Shown: piece after piece, positions 22,883 through 33,656 of the stretch | Position numbering within the stretch: position 1 is the first letter of the stretch | Layout: each line of letters starts with the position of its first letter | Source of the DNA: Peribolospora baueri | Taxonomy: Eukaryota > Basidiomycota > Peribolosporomycetes > Peribolosporales > Peribolosporaceae | Assembly (NCBI GenBank): GCA_029717555.1 | Contig: JAMDHS010000004.1 | Coordinates: 1 to 64,000 of the forward strand | DNA length: 64,000 bases | Direction of reading: 5' to 3' | Notes under the pieces: generated by a model | The model's input: only the letters and a program-made list of their open reading frames with translations | Databases searched by the model: none | Told to the model about the DNA's origin: nothing | Made by a program: the position numbers and the translations under genes

Positions 22883-24822
22883 TCAGTTATCGTCGTCCTC
22901 GAGGATCAACGGCACCCAATTTTCCCTGCAAAATGCTGGCCAATCGAGGCCCCAGTCGACGCCCTGGAATGTGAGGGAAAATGGGCAAAAGGAACAAGAA
23001 ATAAAAGGCCGTCAGTGGGCTGGTTTTCGTTCAAGACAGCTCGCCACCCAACCATTCTTCTGCGGTCGGATCTTTCCCTCGCTTGACCCGCCGGTCAGTT
23101 CTCGACATGACCCCGGCCGATGGAACGCCGGCGGACGGGGGAGGAACCCATGTCGCCGTGCCCTCCTTCCTTCCTCCTTCACCCACTCCCTACGCTACGG
23201 GACTCGCCAGAACACAAGGGAAGGACGAGACGATGACGGCAAGGACCAACTCACCTCGAACTCCGGCGTTGGGATGATCCGCTGGGCCGTCTCTCCGGAC
23301 GCGTTCGGGACGTGTCTGGGAGAAGGAGGGGAGAGAGGGAGAGAGGGAAGGATGGACGAGGATAGGCGGAGTAGAAAGGGCAAAACGGAAGGTGGGCGAG
23401 TGAGCAAAGGCAGATAGATACGAAGTGGGGAGGTGGGAGAGGGAGATGGGTAGAGACCAGCGACGTACCTCCAAATGCCTAGCCAATGCGCGCCCACCTC
23501 CTCGGGATTGTCGTTCAATTGGTACTTCACCTCCCTCACCCTCCCGCCCCTCTCCTCCAATGCCCCGCTCTCCTCCTCTGCCTTCCTCACCTCCTCCTTG
23601 AGCGCATCCAACATCTCTCCCCAAGTGATGTTGGACGAGATGTCCGCCACGCCCCACCAGACGTTCGACGGATCCGAGGGCGTAGGGTAAGAGTACGTGC
23701 GGCCGGGGATGGGCTTGAAGAGCGGTAGCGTGGTCGGGTAGAAGTGAAAGTTGAAACACCCCAGCACGGTCTGGCCCCACGATCCACCAAGGTGGTTCAC
23801 AGGTACTGTTGGCCGAGGTCAAGCAAGCAGAGACCAGGGAGGAGGCAACAGATCGATAGAACGTCTCGTCCGTCAGCGGGTCGCTCGGACGGACGAGGAA
23901 GCCTGCATGCCACCAACATTCCAGCCCGTCACCCCTCTCCCTTGTTCCTCCGAACTCTCCCCTACCGAAACTCACCGTGCGAATTGAGCTCATAAGCAGG
24001 TGTCTTGACGAGGATGTCCCCCTCGTCATCGATCTTGGTAAGAAAGCTTCCGGCGAAAATTTCCATGGGGACGGAGGTGCTGTGGAACATGCCCTGGAGA
24101 CCGAGCGACAGCAGGTGTTCATCCACCTGTACCGGAAAGGCGGGGGCGGCGTGGAATCGATGGGAGGGATGCAAATTGAACGAGCAAACGCTTCATTTTC
24201 ATCCACCGCTTAACTCGTCCGTGTCGATCTCTCTCGTCCCCCAACTCTTACCGCCGGATTCCAGCCACCGAAAGTGTGAGGGCCAAACTTGTCAATGCTG
24301 TCTTTGAACTTGCCCTCCCTCAACCAGGTGTCGCACACCACCCACCGCACGTCCTCCTCCTTGCACACGTCCGCCACGAGCTTGCCCCTTCTCGCGTACT
24401 CCTCCGTGTCGCTCACGATCGGTATCATGTGCAGATACACCCCGTCGGCGCCCCGGATGGCGGCAGTGACGGAGTCCTTGGACCCGTAGTCGACGCTGAC
24501 GAGGCTAACAGAAGGGAGCTCGGAGATGTGCCGGGCGTAGCCACGGAGGTTGCGCAGCGTCGCCGCGCCAACGAGCGCTCGGACTTTGTAGAGGCCTGAC
24601 GCTGAGAGGGACTCGACGACACGCAGACCTGGTCGGGGTCCGGATGGCGGGGGAGGAAAGGGAGCAAGCAGGACGAGGGACGCGTCGCGTCACGAAGGTG
24701 TCAGCAAGCGTATAGTTCGCACGGGACTACGCCGGACACCTCACCGCCGTTCCACGAGACTCACCGGCGGTGAGCGTCGTCGGCTCCATCACGACGATGT
24801 CATACCGCTTCTTTTCCGCCAT
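22883..24822 (-). CDS. NmrA-like Rossmann-fold protein with a degenerate cofactor loop
   Basis: Six exons, 24822-24765, 24628-24252, 24126-23976, 23805-23469, 23315-23255 and 22963-22883, join in phase for 354 residues. The order of elements matches NmrA/HSCARG proteins: an N-terminal beta strand (RYDIVVMEP), a helix and second strand (SGLYKVRALVG), VSVDYGSKDSVTAAIRGADG, and a C-terminal part (NITWGEMLDALKEE) ending WVPLILEDDDN. NmrA-like proteins sense NAD(P) ratios and regulate partners, for example in nitrogen control, or act as atypical reductases. Here the usual glycine-rich loop (GATGxxG) is replaced by MEPTTLTAG, spanning intron 1, so cofactor binding may be weak or altered. An optional tiny exon near 23890 was considered; the model without it keeps frame. 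Confidence 0.75.
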
Positions 24823-26109
24823 GACGGAGTGAGGGCGAGGTATGGGCGCGTGGTATGGGTGTGGGTGCAGGTGCGTGTGTGGGAGTGGGAGGCAGATGAA
24901 GGATCAGGCGCGGGACGGTCAGGCAAGCACGGCCGCTGGATAGGGTACGGGAGATGGAGCGTGCAGACAAAGTGACGCCCTCCTTCCTCCGTCGGCGACC
25001 AAACCGCTGTGACACCGAGTCCTAGGTGGAGATGAAGCTGAGCGAGCCAGAGGATCAGGTCAAGTGAGACGCAGGACGAGCTACCGTGGCTGGGGTTGGG
25101 GAGCTGACAGGGGAGTCGCTCGCTAGCTATTGAGACGAAGATGAGGTCAAGCAAACAGGTCGGCGACGGGACAACGCAAACAACGGACGAAGAGACCCGC
25201 ATGAGCCGCGCGGACGCAAACAAGGCGTCCTATCCGAGAGAAGGGTTGAGCAATAGAGCGGGGTCAGGCCGTGCTGCACACTAGGAAGTGGGCTTGCTTG
25301 CCTGCCTAGACGGCTGCGTGGTGGGCCACTAACGACCCCACAGCCAATGCGGTCGGGCCGCACGAGGCGGAAGGCGTCGATGGGACGGAGGAGGGTGTTG
25401 CCGAGACCAGGCACTTAGGAACCCGGGACGGCAGTTGGGAGCGACTCTTTTCATCTGGCGATGACAAGTAAGCGTCCGTTACGGATGGAAGGGTATTATT
25501 GGCCCAACGAGGGCTGGAGAAGCTACGTGGCGGCGAGACGAGACGGAGAGTTCCGCGTCGGAAGTCACTGAACTGCGTTACCTCGGCTGGTCGCGTTCCA
25601 TAGCTGCTGGCCGCAGCAACTGCGGCAGTCCGCTTGCTTGCTTGCTTGTGCGAGCCTGACCGACGGATGACGGAGGTAGATGGCGACGCTGAAGGCGAAG
25701 ATGCTTCTAGGGGAACGTTAGCCATCTGTCCTCGCCCTGGTGAACAAGCAGGCCACGTCCCCCACGCAAACGTGGTCGCCCAGTCCACTTGCGGCCGACC
25801 CGAGGGAGTGGCATGGGATGTCGTCGCCCGCCAGCATTCGTCCGCCGAGCCGAGCCTACGGTAGCTCGGTCCATGAGGTATGTGACCAACATCTTTAGTC
25901 TGTTAGTTGCAGCGCACATTGGCATTGGCTGGGCGACGCCAGACAGAGGGAGGCGAGATGCAGCAGCGCCAATTTGTCTGTCGCAGTTATTGGGGCGGAT
26001 CAGCAAGGATGTAAAATCTCCCACTTCTTCTGGACTCATGCACAAGGGAAAAAAGGGATAAGAAGACGGCATGGCAAAGTCGATTAAAAGCCCGAGCCCG
26101 GGCGCGAGC
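24823..26109. other. Intergenic DNA at the start of the repeat island
   Basis: No recognisable coding region. Open frames on the minus strand (for example 25306-25788) are Ser/Pro/Ala-rich without domains and are not called. The first few hundred bases should include the NmrA-like gene promoter. Confidence 0.45.
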
Positions 26110-26940
26110 CTGGCATCTACGAATACGGAGGGAGGTGAAATACAACTCTTCTGCCTTTGAGGGAACCGGAGGCGGCCATCCTCAAGAAAGATCGTTCACA
26201 CCGAATCGATAACAAATTAATGTCGAGTTCCGGTGCATAAAGTACCTGAAACAATAGCACGCCGAGCCGTGCCTCGGCATGGATCTTCATGGCAGTGTGC
26301 CCAATCGTCCTTAAAGGCCGGTGTGTCCTGGTTGTCTCCGAGCATGTAGGGCTCAAACCAGGACTGAGCCACCGAGTCGAAGCATGAGGCCGCGTAGACG
26401 ACCTTTTTTTGTTTGTGGAAAATCGTCGGGGGTTAGTGAGGAGGACTATACGAAACTCGGCAAGGAAGGGTGGATTGGTGCCGAGGAAAAGAGGACAAGG
26501 GGGACAAGACAATGAGGGCAAAGATAACGCCAGCATCGCCTTCTCAGTAATCGTTGCACATGCCAGGCCCCAGAAGAATGGAGGTGCGCTACAGGACGAC
26601 TGGATACCTCGACACCGGCTTTAGCAAGCACATGACGAATGACAAGCGCTAGTTCGAAGAGTACGATGTGTATGGAGCACATCGGTACATCACCTTCTGG
26701 AATAACTCGACACTTACGGCTCAAGGACAGGGGCCTCGTCCGTTTTGAGCACGCCGTGCGAGCGCTGGAATGGGAAGAAGCCCAATCTCCAACATCTACG
26801 GACCTTTGGATGCGTCGCTTGGGCACATGTTCCCCGGGAGAAGCGCCGTAAGCTGGATGATCGTGCAGTGAAGTGCCTGTTGCCCGGGTACGAGTTTGAC
26901 GTCCCTGGAGTAGATTATTGTGCCAGTGTCAAGCTGTAAC
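26110..26940. mobile_element. Broken Ty1/copia retrotransposon fossil, in at least two opposed pieces
   Basis: On the minus strand near 26120-26290 the translation includes VLYAPELDINLLS, typical of the region before the integrase in copia polyproteins. On the plus strand near 26590-26940 it includes a protease-like piece and GKKPNLQHLRTFGCVAWAHV with KLDDRAVKCLLPGYE, the C-terminal part of a copia integrase. The opposite orientation of the two pieces shows rearrangement or nested loss. It is clearly broken, with several breaks and most of the element missing; I found no long terminal repeats. Degree of decay suggests it is not recent. Confidence 0.75.
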
Positions 26941-27035
26941 AGCTTGTACTTCTGGCTGTCAGAGGCGTCTGGGATCCCATCCTCCCGTCGACCTATCTAT
27001 CTACCTTTGAAAACGCGCCTAACGCGTCGGCGCGG

Positions 27036-27846
27036 GCGACGCCTCACTATGGGACGACGCGACCGATGCTCTACAGACGCCGCACTAGACCAACCTCTTC
27101 TTCCATTCGTCCGTTGCTCCACAGTCTCTTACCCTCCACCCTGGACTCGCCCCACCTCGCTTCCTTGGCCTCCGCTCTGGGCTCAGTTCCTGGCCTTATC
27201 CTGGGCTCAGTTCCTGACCGTTGCCGAACCTCGCTGTACTTTGACCTGTTCTCCATGCGGGCGTGACTGCACAGGTTGTCGTCAGGATTCGCTTCAAGTA
27301 CGTCAAGAAGATGAGCTTGACGCGGAGAGGAGCGAGTACCGGGTCATATTTGACGGCGCCGCAATCCAGAGCCGGAAGTTGCAGCGTCCACAGGTCGGCG
27401 GTCACGCCGACGGTCTTTGCCGCGGAGGAAACAGGTGATGGCCTTGCGTTCAGCGAGATGAGGACGGGACTGACCTTGGCGGACTCGTCGATGGGCAGCT
27501 CGTCCATTCCGGTATGTCCTGGGCGGTCATTGCGTCCAGTTGACCAGTTGACGAGCTTGAATCCACGGGGAGGTTGAAAAGGTTCCGTTGCATGAGGCCG
27601 ACAACCTGTGCAGTCACGCCCGCATGGAGGACAGGTCAAAGTACAGCGAGGTTCGGCAACGGTCAGGAACTGAGCCCAGGATAAGGCCAGGAACTGAGCC
27701 CAGAGCGGAGGCCAAGGAAGCGAGGTGGGGCGAGTCCAGGGTCGAGGGTAAGAGACTGTGGAGCAACGGACGAATGGAAGAGAACCATTGTGGTCTAGTG
27801 CGGTGTCTATAGAGCGTCGGTCGCGTCGTCTAATGTGAGGCGTCGC
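27036..27846. repeat. Large inverted repeat, arms about 240 bases, spacer about 330 bases
   Basis: The left arm (27036-27271) and right arm (27599-27846) are near-complementary over almost their whole length, apart from scattered mismatches and an insertion of about ten bases in the right arm. The outer ends read GCGACGCCTCAC inward from both sides. The arms contain an internal short repeat based on TGGGCTCAGTTCCTG. The spacer has one open frame on the minus strand (including DLWTLQLPALDCGAV) that I do not recognise. The layout suggests a non-autonomous terminal-inverted-repeat element or an inverted duplication. Pieces recur near 59312-59700. Confidence 0.8.
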
Positions 27847-27898
27847 GATGTGAACGCGATGTGAACTGAGTATAGGTGCGATGTGAAGTGAGTATAAT
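27845..27898 (+). repeat. Short tandem units next to the inverted repeat
   Basis: Three imperfect copies of a GCGATGTGAA-type unit, two of them followed by TGAGTATA, directly abut the right arm of the inverted repeat. Confidence 0.6.
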
Positions 27899-28345
27899 AA
27901 GTCGTTCGACACATGTGATGTCTCTTGCCTTGCCTCGCCTTACACCCTTCTCGCTCTCGCTCTGCCCTCTGGCGGTTGGTGTGCGTGTCATAGGTAGGCT
28001 CCTCGTCGCAGGTTTGCCCAGATGTGCGTAGGAATGCCATGTTTCTTGTGGAACAATACTCACCTCGGGGAAAATATAGCATTTCCCACTTGAAGAAGTA
28101 CCCCGACGTCAATGTCTACTACAAAGGGTGACGGTTTCAAAGGAAAACGAGTACAACAATATCAATGTTGACTACAAAGCGTTAGCGTATACGAGACTCG
28201 TGGAAACGACTATCTCATTGTTCACTACAAACCGTGAACTTTACAAGATTTCGTGGGAAGGAGTACTACAACGCCGCCAGTCGCTCCGCCAACTCCGCCA
28301 AAGCCGGCTTATCATTGCACTCACAACAATGGTAAATAAGTAAGC
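27899..28345. other. Gene-free stretch with spaced ACTACAAA motifs
   Basis: ACTACAAA occurs three times (near 28115, 28160 and 28221) in an AT-richer stretch just upstream of the tRNA gene. No coding signal is seen. It may be decayed repeat or tRNA 5' flank. Confidence 0.4.
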
Positions 28346-28442
28346 GCGTCGATGGTGTAGTGGTAACATTCAACCCTTCCATATTTCCAATTAATTGGTG
28401 GGAGATCAGGTTGAGCCGGGGTTTCGATTACCTCTCGACGCA
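28346..28442 (+). tRNA. tRNA-Gly(UCC) with a 26-base intron
   Basis: The acceptor stem GCGTCGA (28346-28352) pairs perfectly with TCGACGC (28435-28441), with discriminator A at 28442. The A box is TGGTGTAGTGGTAACAT and the B-box region is GGTTTCGATTACC. The anticodon stem CAACC (28371-28375) pairs with GGTTG (28409-28413). The loop reads CT, then anticodon TCC (28378-28380), then A, and an intron at 28382-28407 begins one base after the anticodon, the standard place for tRNA introns. The T stem is GGGGT/ACCTC. The mature length is 71 bases, usual for tRNA-Gly. The gene lies inside a repeat-rich island. Confidence 0.85.
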
Positions 28443-28449
28443 TTTTTTT
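28443..28449 (+). terminator. Pol III T-run terminator of the tRNA-Gly gene
   Basis: Seven consecutive T directly follow the discriminator base of the tRNA, which fits a RNA polymerase III terminator. Confidence 0.8.
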
Positions 28450-29261
28450 GCGCCCAACTTTCTTGTTTCCTTTTTGGAAACGCCGTAGCGCACCCACAAA
28501 AGTTCACGATGTTAGGGTTAACGTGTGTGCTGCGGCAGATGCTCGTCGCTGATGGAAATAGGGGCGCCAGCCCCTCTGAGGGGAATAACCTGTTACAGAG
28601 CCACCAGCCCCGGCCGAGGCAATACGGACGACAAGCGGCAGAAAGGTCAAGAAGTCTAGAGCGCTCCTCGAATCTGAGACTTCGGCCTGAGTCTCTTGGT
28701 TTACGGATAGCCAAAAGGCTGTCAAAGAATCAAAGGCAAGATGACCTTGCGCCGTGTAGCTCCGGAGCAGCCAGGCGAGGCAAGAAAAGGTCGTGGTGAA
28801 CGTTGTTGTATCGCGATCGACGACTAGAAGCAACACAACTCTCCTTCATCCCACCGTTTCTTCCGATCTATCCTCGGCACCGTTCCCAACAGGCGCCGCT
28901 CGCTCCAGGAACGACTCTTGCCCGACTCTCCACTGCCTTCTTACCCTCGAAATTCTCCTGCTCCCCGCCCTGTCCGTCTTTGTCAACCTCGGTCCTCCGC
29001 TCAGCCTTGCCTCCACCTGGTAGAGCATCTGCGCTCGCACCACCGCCATGCGATTCCTTTCGGAAGGGACTCCCACACACCACACACCGCCGCGACTAGG
29101 CCCACGTCATAGAAATACAGTTGTTGATCCTCTTGGATGAGTTCGAACTTGGAATGGAGCGCTTACTCAACATGTCGTACAGGTATTTCTTTAGAAGAGA
29201 ATGGTATCCCCGCCCCTTCTCTCCTCCCTCCTCGTACCCTCTCAGCTCGACCCGATTCGTC
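28450..29261. other. Repeat piece shared with the 59-kb region, then gene-free DNA
   Basis: Bases 28590-28690 closely match 59460-59560, sharing the core GGCCGAGGCAATACGGACG and flanking sequence. The rest shows no recognisable coding region or RNA gene. The last few hundred bases contain the 3' side of the SDR gene. Confidence 0.65.
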
Positions 29262-30717
29262 TCATACCAACTTGTCCCCCAAGCCGTCGAGGTCCCAAAA
29301 GTAGCGCATCACCTTCTTGGCGTCTGGCTCTAGGTACGGCGTATGGGGTCGGTAGACGACCTTTTCGAGGAAGCATTCCGCGATTTGGCCTGCCCGCGGG
29401 CATGCAAAGACGGTGGGAACCGAGAGAAAGGCGAGAGACGGTAGAGTGAGCATGCCTTCCTGCGCAGCGACGCTGGCCACCGTCCCACTCGACGTCGACG
29501 TTCACGCATCCGACCGACCGATCGACAGGATTGCTCACCCGTCTCTTCGCCTTCTATGAACCCGATCGCCGCTCGGACGACGGTGTCGAGTGGGGTGATC
29601 CAGTTCCTCTTGTCCATATACTTGAGCATATCGTCCGGGGGCAGACCGGTGGGCACGACGGCGGACCCGAGCGCGTTGATCGTCGTCCCTTCGTTCTCCA
29701 GACGGGGCGCCAGCGCGCGCACGAGGCCCAGCACGCCGGACTTTGTCGTCGCGTAGAGAGGGTCCATCGGAAAGGGGTACCTGTGGCGTCGCGTGCGTCA
29801 GTTTGCGATCGCCAAGGAGAAGGATGGGCTTGAGTGTGAGCGGCGACGAGTTCGCTAGAAGGAAACTTCGGCCGGACGTGCTTTCTCTCCGCCTTCCGTC
29901 TGGACGGCGAAGGCCCCGCGGCAGAGACGGGCAGTGGTCGACTCACAAACTCGCATCGCTGCCCGTGACCACGATCCTGCCTCGCACGGGCGGGTCGGCT
30001 ACCCTGAAGGCGTGCACAGCGAGTTGGACGGTATAGAGCGTGCTGACGAGGCCGACGCCTATGACCCTAAGGTCCGGTTTCGGCGGCAGAGCCTTTTCGC
30101 TCCACGGCAACGGCTTCTCCCCACTCAGGCCCCTTTCTCAGCTTTTCCTCCGGAAATGCAGCGGGGAGTAGGAATCGGTCTAGGAAGACGGGGAGCAGCT
30201 GCGGGATGGCGGCGTTGGCGACGACGATGGAGATGGGATGAGGGAGAAGGTGCGTCGGGCGGCGGAGAACAGGGAGACGAGGGAGTCCCAGGAGGAAATA
30301 TCCGTGCGGTGGAAGGCGGCCACAGGGCGGGGTTTGCTGGAAGAGGGGAAAAGCGCGTCGATCAAAAGTCAGCAAAGGAAAGATGCAGAGACCGTCTGTT
30401 TGCAATTCGTGGTTCGTAGGTCCTCACCCTGCGTTGAGCTCTTCGACCACTCTCTTTCCGTTCTCCTCGTCCAGGTCGGCCACCATGACAAGTGCCCTAC
30501 GACGAAAGCAGGGAAAATGCATAGCAAAGGAGAACAGCCAGGGGGGCCGCGGCTCAATGACGGCTGCCTCTGAACATTTCGTTGACGGCGGTATAGCCAA
30601 GGGACGATGTCAGACTCGGCTCGCTCACCCCTTCACGAGCCTCTCGGCGATGGCTTTACCAATGCCGCTCGCCGCTCCGGTGACTATAGCGACCTGGTTC
30701 TCGTAACTAGGCGGCAT
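29262..30717 (-). CDS. Short-chain dehydrogenase/reductase (SDR)
   Basis: Five exons, 30717-30629, 30496-30428, 30336-29947, 29780-29539 and 29389-29262, total 918 bases (305 residues). The cofactor loop is TGAASGIGKAIAERL, the NAG-type motif is VVANAAI, and the catalytic Tyr and Lys lie in LYATTKSG. The enzyme is expected to be a cytosolic NAD(P)-dependent oxidoreductase; the substrate cannot be told. Within exon 3 the frame appears to shift by one base at a CCC run near 30247 and to shift back at a GGGG run near 30120, so the conserved NAG block is read in a different frame from the rest. Total length stays divisible by three. These look like homopolymer consensus errors or a pair of compensating changes. 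The gene is divergent from the NOSIP-like gene. Confidence 0.78.
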
Positions 30718-30984
30718 GACGGAAGGACGGACGGGAGGTCTGAGGCGGGACGGCTTGTGTGGTGCGACTGTGCTCGCGCGGGCAGCAGCTGGCTTTGCTC
30801 GGGGTAAAGAGCAAGCAGACGGAAATGCGACGATTAATGGATGACGTTCATGACCTGGAGTCGAACGTCGTTCGCGGTGATCGAGCTGCGGCACGACGTC
30901 GGCATCCACCCAAGAAGAACGTCGAGCGACGAGAGTCAGAGCTCAGCCAAAGCCATCTAGCAGGACGACGTGAAAACGAGAGCT
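30718..30984. promoter_or_regulatory. Shared divergent promoter of the SDR and NOSIP-like genes
   Basis: Only 267 bases separate the two start codons, so both genes must use this gap or overlapping sequence as promoter. I see no clear TATA box. Confidence 0.5.
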
Positions 30985-33253
30985 ATGGTGAGCGATGCTC
31001 CTTCTCTGTCGGTCTTTGGAGGACGGCGTCGAAGCTCACTGTCCGCGTTCTCCATCCGCCGTCCTATCATTGCTCTCGCGTTCTCCAGCCGCGTCACAGC
31101 CGGTGAGTATAGTGTGAAGCAGCGACGGTGCGCGGGGTAGGAAGGCAAGGCGAGGGGACGAGCGTGCTGATGGACCGGACCACCGTTACGATACTCGTGT
31201 CGACGCTCTCGCTCCGTAGGAATAACACCGCCCTAGGGGTGAGCACCTCGGCCTGTCCCAACCCTGGGCCTGGTCTCCAACAGGTTGTCTCTTACGGACA
31301 GGTCTCGTTCTGATCCTGGTCCTCCCTCATCCTGCCACCACTTCTTTAGCACTTTACCCATGCAGAGTATCAGATGCTCCAAGACGAATGGGGGTCGAGG
31401 AGACAGCGTCTCGGACGGGATTCGATGCGCAACTTTGACGCTTGCACGCTCTGCCTCCAGACCGCCAGGGATCCCGTGTCCTGCGGCGAGGGACATTTGT
31501 ATTGCAAGGTAAGCTGACGACTTCTCCTCCCGTGTGCCCTTCTCGTGCACAGCCTACGAGAGCCATGAAATGTTCTCGTTTTGCTGCGCCACCTCTGACG
31601 AACGCGCTCCCGTCCTCTCCGTCCTCCTTCAGGAATGCATCCTTACGAACCTCCTCCAGCAGAAAAAGGACATCAAGCGAAAACGAGCGACGCTGGAGCG
31701 GATGATGCGTGAAGAGGAGGAAGAGCGACAGCGCGCAAGGGAGGAGGCGAGGGCGAGGGTGGTGAAGGACTTTGAGCAGAGCCAGCTCGGCTTGGGTGCC
31801 AGGAAGCGGCTCAAGGGATCCGAAGGGGAGGCGAGGGCGGCTGGGGAGAGGGGAGCGGGGGAGGACGGAAACGGTGAAAGTGCAGGTGCGAGTGAGGCTC
31901 CTTTCCGTTTGGCGTCGGCCCGTGCGGTGGCATGCGTCGATGGCCCGCATGCTTATTCGAACCGACCGATCGCCCTTTTCTCCATGCCGTCCTCAGCCCC
32001 GTCCTCGAAGCGAAAATTCAACTTTGACGCCGAAGAAGTCTCACGGCTGCAGACGGCAGCCGAAGAGGCGGCCATGCGAAAGATCGAGGCAGAGCAAGCG
32101 GAAGCGCGCAAAGCCAAGCTGCCCGACTTTTGGCTTCCCTCGCTCACCCCAGATGCCGCCGCGGGGCCTCTGAAGGATGTGAAGCTTGGGACGGTTTGTC
32201 AAGCTACGACGCCGCCGCATACTCTTGCGTGAGTGGTCCATCGCCGTCATCGTGACCTCTCGTTCTTTGTTTCTTCCGTATGAACCGCACAATTCCACCG
32301 TCACTCTTACAACGGCGATCGAACCGCTTGATTTTCTTCGCGTCCCATCCCACCATAGCGTCAAGAACCTGATCGACATCCTCTTCACCTTCTCCTCTTC
32401 CACTGCTTCCACACCCGCTTCCACAACTCCGACACCCGTGGCTTCCTCCGAGGGCGCCGACGCCGCGTCAGGAAAGCCGCCAACGCCTCTCGGAGCTGCC
32501 AGCCAGACGGAGAAGCGGATCATCTGCCCGAGCTGTAAGAAGGGGTTCAGTAATAGTACCACGCTGATCCGTGAGTCTGACTTGTTGGTCGGCGTTCGAG
32601 GGCGTGTGATGTGTGTGGGGTGCGGAGTGAGGGGTGGGTGAGGGCGAGTTTGTGTTCGTTCCTGAGCGTTGCGGTTGGGTGGGGTTGTGTTGCGCATGCG
32701 CTATATGGCAGTCTCCTCGGGAGCCCTGCTTCGTCTTCCTCCTCACGCCTACGTTCCTCGGCCAGCACTTCTCTCCTGTTGCGTTTCTTATTCCCCATGT
32801 GCTTACCTGGCTGCTGTCCCGTTCGCTCGGTCGCGTACCCAGTCGTCAAGCCGTGCGGTCACGTCGTTTGCAAGGTGAGAGCCTTTTTCTTACTCTTCTC
32901 ACTTTCTGCTGTCCCTTTTTTTGCCCCCGCGTCGTATCCGTGGCTCACTCATCCCAACCACATCTGCGTTGGCTGGAGCAGACGTGCGTGGACACGCTGA
33001 TGAAAGAGGCGAAACAGTGTGTGGTGTGCAGCGGAAAGGCGAGGGAGAAGGACCTCGTGGAGATCAAGAAGGAGGGTACGTGTCGTCTTTGCTTGCATCC
33101 GTCGATCCATGCTCTTGTCGTCCGAACCGCCGCTCACTCCCTCCGTGTGCTCGCCATCTCCGTCCGATCTGATTGATGCGCATGCCAGGCACGGGATACG
33201 CCGGAGGAGGATTGGCGGAGACGAGAAAGAAGGGCGTCGCTTTCCAGGGATGA
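30985..33253 (+). CDS. NOSIP-like RING/U-box E3 ubiquitin ligase
   Basis: Ten exons fit in phase for 360 residues: 30985-30987, 31089-31102, 31220-31238, 31350-31508, 31633-31885, 31997-32228, 32359-32570, 32843-32874, 32982-33075 and 33189-33253. The N-terminus MPRHSRNNTALG, then FTHAEYQMLQDEWGS and RLGRDSMRNFDACTLCL, matches NOSIP. The split RING continues through GHLYCK, ECILTNLLQQKK and, far downstream, CPSCKKGF, KPCGHVVC, CVDTLM and CVVC. The C-terminus GTGYAGGGLAETRKKGVAFQ is the family signature. NOSIP proteins are nuclear ubiquitin ligases also linked to the spliceosome. The first exon appears to consist of the ATG alone, followed by GTGAGC, and the second is 14 bases long. Confidence 0.9.
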
Positions 33254-33656
33254 GAGATGTATCTACGTATCTACCTACCTACCTACTACTTATCTGGCGG
33301 GATCCGAGCGGACTCGATGTCAGTGACGTGGAGATCAATCAATCCATCCTATCGTCTATCATCTTCTATCTAAATAAGTGAGACCGCCCAGCCGGCGTTC
33401 CTACTCCCGTCCCGTCCGTCGCCCGCGGGACCAGTTCGGGGCGACACGGCGGTGGCGGCCCAGATCAGCCAGCAGCAAGCACGGAAACCACCATCAGGGT
33501 TGCCATCAGGGTTGTCATCAGGGTTGTCATCAGGGTAGACAGCGTCGTCGCTGTCGCCGTCGTCATCCTCCTCGTCATCCTCGTTTCCATCCCCTATCCT
33601 TGCACGCCCACCTAGGCGGTGCCCGAGCTCCTCACGCCCAGCTCAGCCCATTCGAG
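33254..33656. other. Intergenic with a 12-base minisatellite
   Basis: Between the NOSIP-like gene and the protease gene. Bases about 33490-33536 hold four copies of a CATCAGGGTTGC/T unit. An in-frame Met at 33378 would put this repeat into the protease N-terminus, but the composition upstream of 33657 is not protein-like and the later Met is preferred. A TCTACC-type short repeat occurs near 33262-33290. Confidence 0.55.

Noticed and set aside
23880-23892. Twelve-base micro-exon in the NmrA-like gene
   Set aside because: A possible acceptor exists, but the donor would be poor and the gene keeps frame and motif order without it.
33378-33656. N-terminal extension of the ubiquitin protease through the minisatellite
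   Set aside because: The extension would encode simple repeats and Arg-rich sequence; the Met at 33657 precedes the first spliced exon with normal composition.
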